Positions 60,808 through 64,000 of a stretch of DNA of 64,000 bases are shown here, piece after piece. The notes under the pieces were generated by a model that saw only the letters and a list, made by a program, of their open reading frames with translations, was not told where the DNA came from and made no database searches. This DNA is from CAXXHQ01 sp963665265 (GTDB lineage: Bacteria; Planctomycetota; Planctomycetia; Pirellulales; Thermoguttaceae), in NCBI GenBank assembly GCA_963665265.2, contig CAXXHQ010000001.1:744001-808000 (forward strand), written 5' to 3'. A program made the translations under genes and the position numbers. Every line of letters starts with the position of its first letter. The first letter of the stretch is position 1.

Positions 60808-61906
60808 CTAGGCGTCGGTCTTGAGGTAACGCAAATAGGCGTCTAAAAACTCTTGAATATGCCCGTCGAGCACGCTATGAAAGCTCGTCGAAGCGCAGCC
60901 GGTGCGAGAATCTTTCACGCGTTGATCGGGATGCAAAAAGTAACTCCGAATCTGCGAACCGAAACCGACTTTCGGCATTTTATTATACTTCGCGGCTTGC
61001 TCGGCCTCGCGTTTTTCCTCTTCGATCCGCGCCAATCGCGCGCGCAACATCTTCATCGCCAAAGTGCGGTTCTTGTGCTGGCTGCGTTCGCTTTGGCAAG
61101 CGACGACGATCCCCGTCGGCTTGTGGATCAATCGGACGGCGGAAGAGGTCTTATTAACATGCTGCCCGCCGGGACCGCTTGAACGGAAAACCTGCTCCTC
61201 AAGGTCGTCTTCGCGAATTTCTATATCGACCTGATCGGAAACTTCGGGCGAGACGTCGACGGCGGCGAAACTGGTTTGCCGTTTTCCTTCCGCGTTGTAG
61301 GGGCTAATCCGCACAAGGCGATGAATGCCGGTCTCCCCTTTAAGGTAGCCGTAGGCCATCGGGCCGCGCACGGCCACGGCGGCGCTATTAATGCCGGCCT
61401 CAATGTTGTCTTGCCGATCGAGAAGCTCCACTTCGCAGCCCGCGTCCTTCGACCAATTGACGTACATGCGCAGGAGCATTTCGGCCCAATCGTTGGCGTC
61501 GGTCCCGCCGTCGCGCGCGTTAATCGTGACGATGGCGTTGTTGCCGTCGAACGGGCCGTCGAGGAGAGCTTGAATTTCAAGCTCTTCAAGCTTCGCTTCG
61601 AGGCGCTCGATTTCCGCCGGAGCCTCCGAAGCGAGACTCTCGTCCTCCGTGGCCATCTCAATCAGCGCGGCAAGGTCCTCGCAGGCCTTAACCGTATCCT
61701 CAAGAGGCTTAACGATCGCCTTGCACGATTTCAAATGGGCGACCACCTCCTGCGCCTTCTCCTGATTGTTCCAAAAATCGGAAGCGGCCATTTGAGATTC
61801 CAGATCGCGGATGAGCGCACGCTTACCGTCGAAGTCAAAGAGAGTCCCGCAGTTGCAGGATGCGACGTTGAATGCGTTCGGCTCGATCGAGAATCTCACG
61901 TTCCAT
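60808..61906 (-). CDS. prfB: Peptide chain release factor 2, with programmed +1 frameshift
   Basis: RF2 ends translation at UGA and UAA. The protein of 365 residues is read in two pieces. The first 23 codons (MEREILDRAERIQRR...LRDSL, 61906-61838) end in CTT TGA C. The ribosome skips one T (61837) and continues with GAC TTC GAC (DFDGKRAL...) from 61836 to the stop at 60808. CTTTGAC (61840-61834) is the classical autoregulatory slip site. The catalytic GGQ appears in SSGPGGQHVNKTSSAV. The codon-recognition tripeptide region is present upstream. Confidence 0.95.
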
Positions 61907-62031
61907 AATATCCGCCTTATGTATTTGGTAAGGGGTATATTGTATAATTTGAAGAAGCCGGGGAAAAGGCGAGTTTTCCCCCGAATTACTCCCCCATTCC
62001 CCGCCGAAAGTCATTTTTTTAAGCGCCGCCC

Positions 62032-63132
62032 ATGTCAAAAGTCGTATTAGCCATGTCCGGCGGGGTCGATAGCAGCGCGGCTGCCTCCCTTTTACGGCAA
62101 GCCAAACACGATGTGGTCGGCGTCTTCATGCGGCATGGGCAAGCCGACGATTCCCCGCCGACCGATGGTTGCGGTTGCGGTCTATCTGAAGCCTCGAAAA
62201 AACAAGGGTGCTGCAGCGCGGCCGACGCAGCCGACGCGCGCCGAGTCGCCGAGTCGCTTGACATCCCCTTCTACGCCCTCAATTTCGAGCGGGAATTCGA
62301 TTCCATTATCGACGATTTCTGCCGCGAATATGCCGCCGGTCGAACTCCGAACCCTTGCGTCGAGTGCAACACCCGCTTGAAGTTCGGCAAACTGTTCGAA
62401 TATGCCGACGCGGTCGGGGCCGAATTCGTCGCTTCGGGCCATTACGCGAGATTGGAGCCGGCCGACGACGGCGAAGTCGCTTTGCGGCGCGGCTTGGACG
62501 AAAGCAAAGATCAATCCTACGTTCTGTTCGGCGTGCGCCGCGATTATCTAAAGCGTCTGCTCTTCCCCGTGGGCGAATACCGCAAAGAGGATATCCGACG
62601 GATCGCGGCGGAATCGGGCTTGCGCGTCGCCGAGAAAAAAGACAGCCAAGAAATTTGCTTCGTGCCCGACCAGGACCATGCGAGGTTCGTTCGCGCTCGA
62701 TTGGGCGATTACGACGCAAGCGGCGAGATCGTTCTTTCGGACGGAACGGTCGTGGGCAAACACGACGGCATCGAAAAATTCACGATCGGCCAGCGCAAGG
62801 GGTTGCGAGTGGCGTTCGGCGAGCCGCGTTACGTGCTGCGAATCGAACCGGAAACGCGACGCGTCGTGATCGGCGAACGTGAAGAGCTTGCATGCCGAGA
62901 GTTCTTCGCCGCCAAAGCGAATTGGCTGACGGAGAGTCTTCCGGCTGAAAAGGCGTTCGCATGCAACGTGAAGATTCGCTATCGCAGCCGAGCCTATCCG
63001 GCGCGCGTGACGCGGCTCGCGGAATCGCGATTTCACGTGTCGTTCGAGGAGCCTGCCTACGGCGTGGCGCCGGGACAAGCGGCCGTTTGCTACGACGGCG
63101 ATCGCGTGCTGGGCGGCGGCTGGATCGAGTAA
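62032..63132 (+). CDS. mnmA: tRNA-uridine 2-sulfurtransferase MnmA
   Basis: The 366-residue enzyme thiolates U34 of tRNA Lys/Glu/Gln. It has the PP-loop SGGVDSSAAA (residues 9-18), the catalytic Cys in NPCVECN and the second Cys in QEICFVPD, a central tRNA-binding region and a C-terminal beta barrel. It is divergent from prfB, with 125 nt between starts; a TATAAT at 61943-61948 is a candidate -10 on the plus strand. Confidence 0.95.
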   Translation: MSKVVLAMSGGVDSSAAASLLRQAKHDVVGVFMRHGQADDSPPTDGCGCGLSEASKKQGCCSAADAADARRVAESLDIPFYALNFEREFDSIIDDFCREYAAGRTPNPCVECNTRLKFGKLFEYADAVGAEFVASGHYARLEPADDGEVALRRGLDESKDQSYVLFGVRRDYLKRLLFPVGEYRKEDIRRIAAESGLRVAEKKDSQEICFVPDQDHARFVRARLGDYDASGEIVLSDGTVVGKHDGIEKFTIGQRKGLRVAFGEPRYVLRIEPETRRVVIGEREELACREFFAAKANWLTESLPAEKAFACNVKIRYRSRAYPARVTRLAESRFHVSFEEPAYGVAPGQAAVCYDGDRVLGGGWIE

Positions 63133-63173
63133 GCTTTTCGAGACGTTGCCCTGACCTTCAAGGTTAATCGGAC

Positions 63174-63187
63174 GGACAGGAATGTCC
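63174..63187. repeat. Shortened GACAGACA-type palindrome
   Basis: GGACA-GGAA-TGTCC keeps the loop and inner stem of the family that forms the metG terminator. It sits between mnmA and hemE, at their convergent 3' ends. Confidence 0.5.
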
Positions 63188-63198
63188 CTCCTCCTAAT

Positions 63199-64000
63199 CT
63201 ATTGGCCGTTGTTTTTTATGATATCGACGAGGAGCTTGGCGTTTTCGGGCGGGGTCGAGGGGAGAACGCCGTGCCCGAGATTAAAAATATGGCCGGGTTG
63301 GCCCTTCAATTGATTCAAGATGCGCGTGGCTTCGGCGCGAATCACGTCGGGAGAGCAAAGCAAGACGGCCGGGTCGAGGTTTCCTTGAAGCGGAACTTCG
63401 GAGCCGATCATCTCGCGCGCGGCGCCAAGGGGAATCCGCCAGTCCAAACTGATCGCGAAATTCTTTCGGTTTTTGCCGAGGTCGCGCGCGCCGAGGATAA
63501 GCGCCGGGTTGCCGGTGAAAAAATAAATGATCGGCGCGTCGGGCGGAAGAAGGTTTATGAGCGTTTGAATATACGGGCACACGTAACGGCGATAGTCCTC
63601 GACGGCGAGACAGCCGACCCAACTATCGAAGATTTGAACGACTTGCGCGCCGGCGGCGAGTTGGGCCGTGAGGAGCTTGGCGACCGATCGGGCGAATCGC
63701 GTCATAAGTTCGTTCCAGGCTTTCCCGTCGTCGTGCATGAGCCGCTTGACGTTGATGTAGTCGCGACTTGAACCGCCCTCGACGGCGTAGGCGGCAAGAG
63801 TGAACGGAGCGCCCGCAAACCCGATCAAAGGGAGTTCGACCGGCAATTGCTCGCGAGTTTTTCGCACGGCTTCGAGGACGAAGCCGAGTTCGGCGGCGTT
63901 TTCGAGTTCTCTGAGTCGAGAGACGTCTTTCGCCTCGCGGAGAGGATTATCGATCTTCGGGCCGTCGCCGGCGGTGAAAGTGACGTTCAAGCCCATCGGC
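63199..64000 (-). CDS. hemE: Uroporphyrinogen decarboxylase, C-terminal part
   Basis: The gene runs off the right edge, so its N-terminus is missing. The visible 267 residues match HemE, which converts uroporphyrinogen III to coproporphyrinogen III in heme synthesis. Recognisable segments are PLIGFAGAPFTLAAY, QIFDSWVGCLA, PIIYFFTGNP, SLDWRIPLG, QGNLDPAVLL and FNLGHGVLPSTPPEN. The reading is open through the window end (the frame continues before 63996). Confidence 0.94.
   Translation of the reverse strand, partial: PMGLNVTFTAGDGPKIDNPLREAKDVSRLRELENAAELGFVLEAVRKTREQLPVELPLIGFAGAPFTLAAYAVEGGSSRDYINVKRLMHDDGKAWNELMTRFARSVAKLLTAQLAAGAQVVQIFDSWVGCLAVEDYRRYVCPYIQTLINLLPPDAPIIYFFTGNPALILGARDLGKNRKNFAISLDWRIPLGAAREMIGSEVPLQGNLDPAVLLCSPDVIRAEATRILNQLKGQPGHIFNLGHGVLPSTPPENAKLLVDIIKNNGQ

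Noticed and set aside
1..64000. tRNA or rRNA genes
   Set aside because: Looking through the intergenic stretches by eye showed no cloverleaf with a T-loop (GTTCGAATC-type) and no rRNA-like segment; a covariance-model scan would be needed to exclude them fully.

Overview
The window reads as one contiguous chromosomal segment of a GC-rich member of the Planctomycetota, most likely a Pirellulales-like lineage. The assignment is an inference. It rests on DUF1559-type and DUF1570-type proteins, a DnaA whose domain IV signature reads GRRTHSTVVSAQ, many signal-peptide proteins of unknown function, ECF sigma factors paired with unusual anti-sigma proteins, and several families of short intergenic palindromes. 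No rRNA, tRNA, CRISPR array, intact insertion sequence or prophage is visible.

Layout. 1-9.6 kb: a partial alkaline phosphatase, metG, a secreted GH51 arabinofuranosidase, a class B penicillin-binding protein, then on the minus strand a BASS transporter and a GAF/AAA+ sigma-54 activator. 10-14.2 kb: a complete sulfate ABC uptake operon (sbp-cysT-cysW-cysA). 14.5-17.4 kb: a two-gene membrane/pilin-like module duplicated in tandem, with the second copy truncated. 17.5-23.1 kb (minus): a SpoA/FliN-like protein, an MreB paralogue that has lost catalytic residues, a coiled-coil membrane protein coupled to a small membrane protein, and lnt. 23.2-28.7 kb: a GNAT protein, dnaA, a secreted unknown and dprA. 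29-35 kb: a methyltransferase, aroB, the EF-P modification set (epmA, efp, epmB) and a class II DAHP synthase. 35-38.9 kb: an ECF sigma/anti-sigma pair, then an orphan cytosine methyltransferase overlapping a Vsr endonuclease. 39-44 kb: a sugar isomerase, an orphan DNA methyltransferase, typA and a DUF1570 protein. 44-54 kb: accessory genes, a second ECF sigma/anti-sigma pair, a cluster of dispersed repeats, a metallophosphoesterase, nnrE, an FmdB-type zinc ribbon and a decayed toxin-antitoxin locus. 53.6-64 kb: a hydrolase, secreted unknowns, guaB, an operon of prfB (with its +1 frameshift) followed by three genes ending in a SelA-like gene without the PLP lysine, mnmA, and partial hemE.

Most genes are housekeeping: translation, cell wall, shikimate pathway, GMP and heme synthesis. 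The points most worth pursuing are the lysine-less SelA homologue co-transcribed with release factor 2, the catalytically altered MreB paralogue, a pilin-derived C-terminal module found on several unrelated N-termini, the duplicated and truncated membrane module, the decayed toxin-antitoxin pair, and a palindromic element present twice with a compensatory base-pair change.
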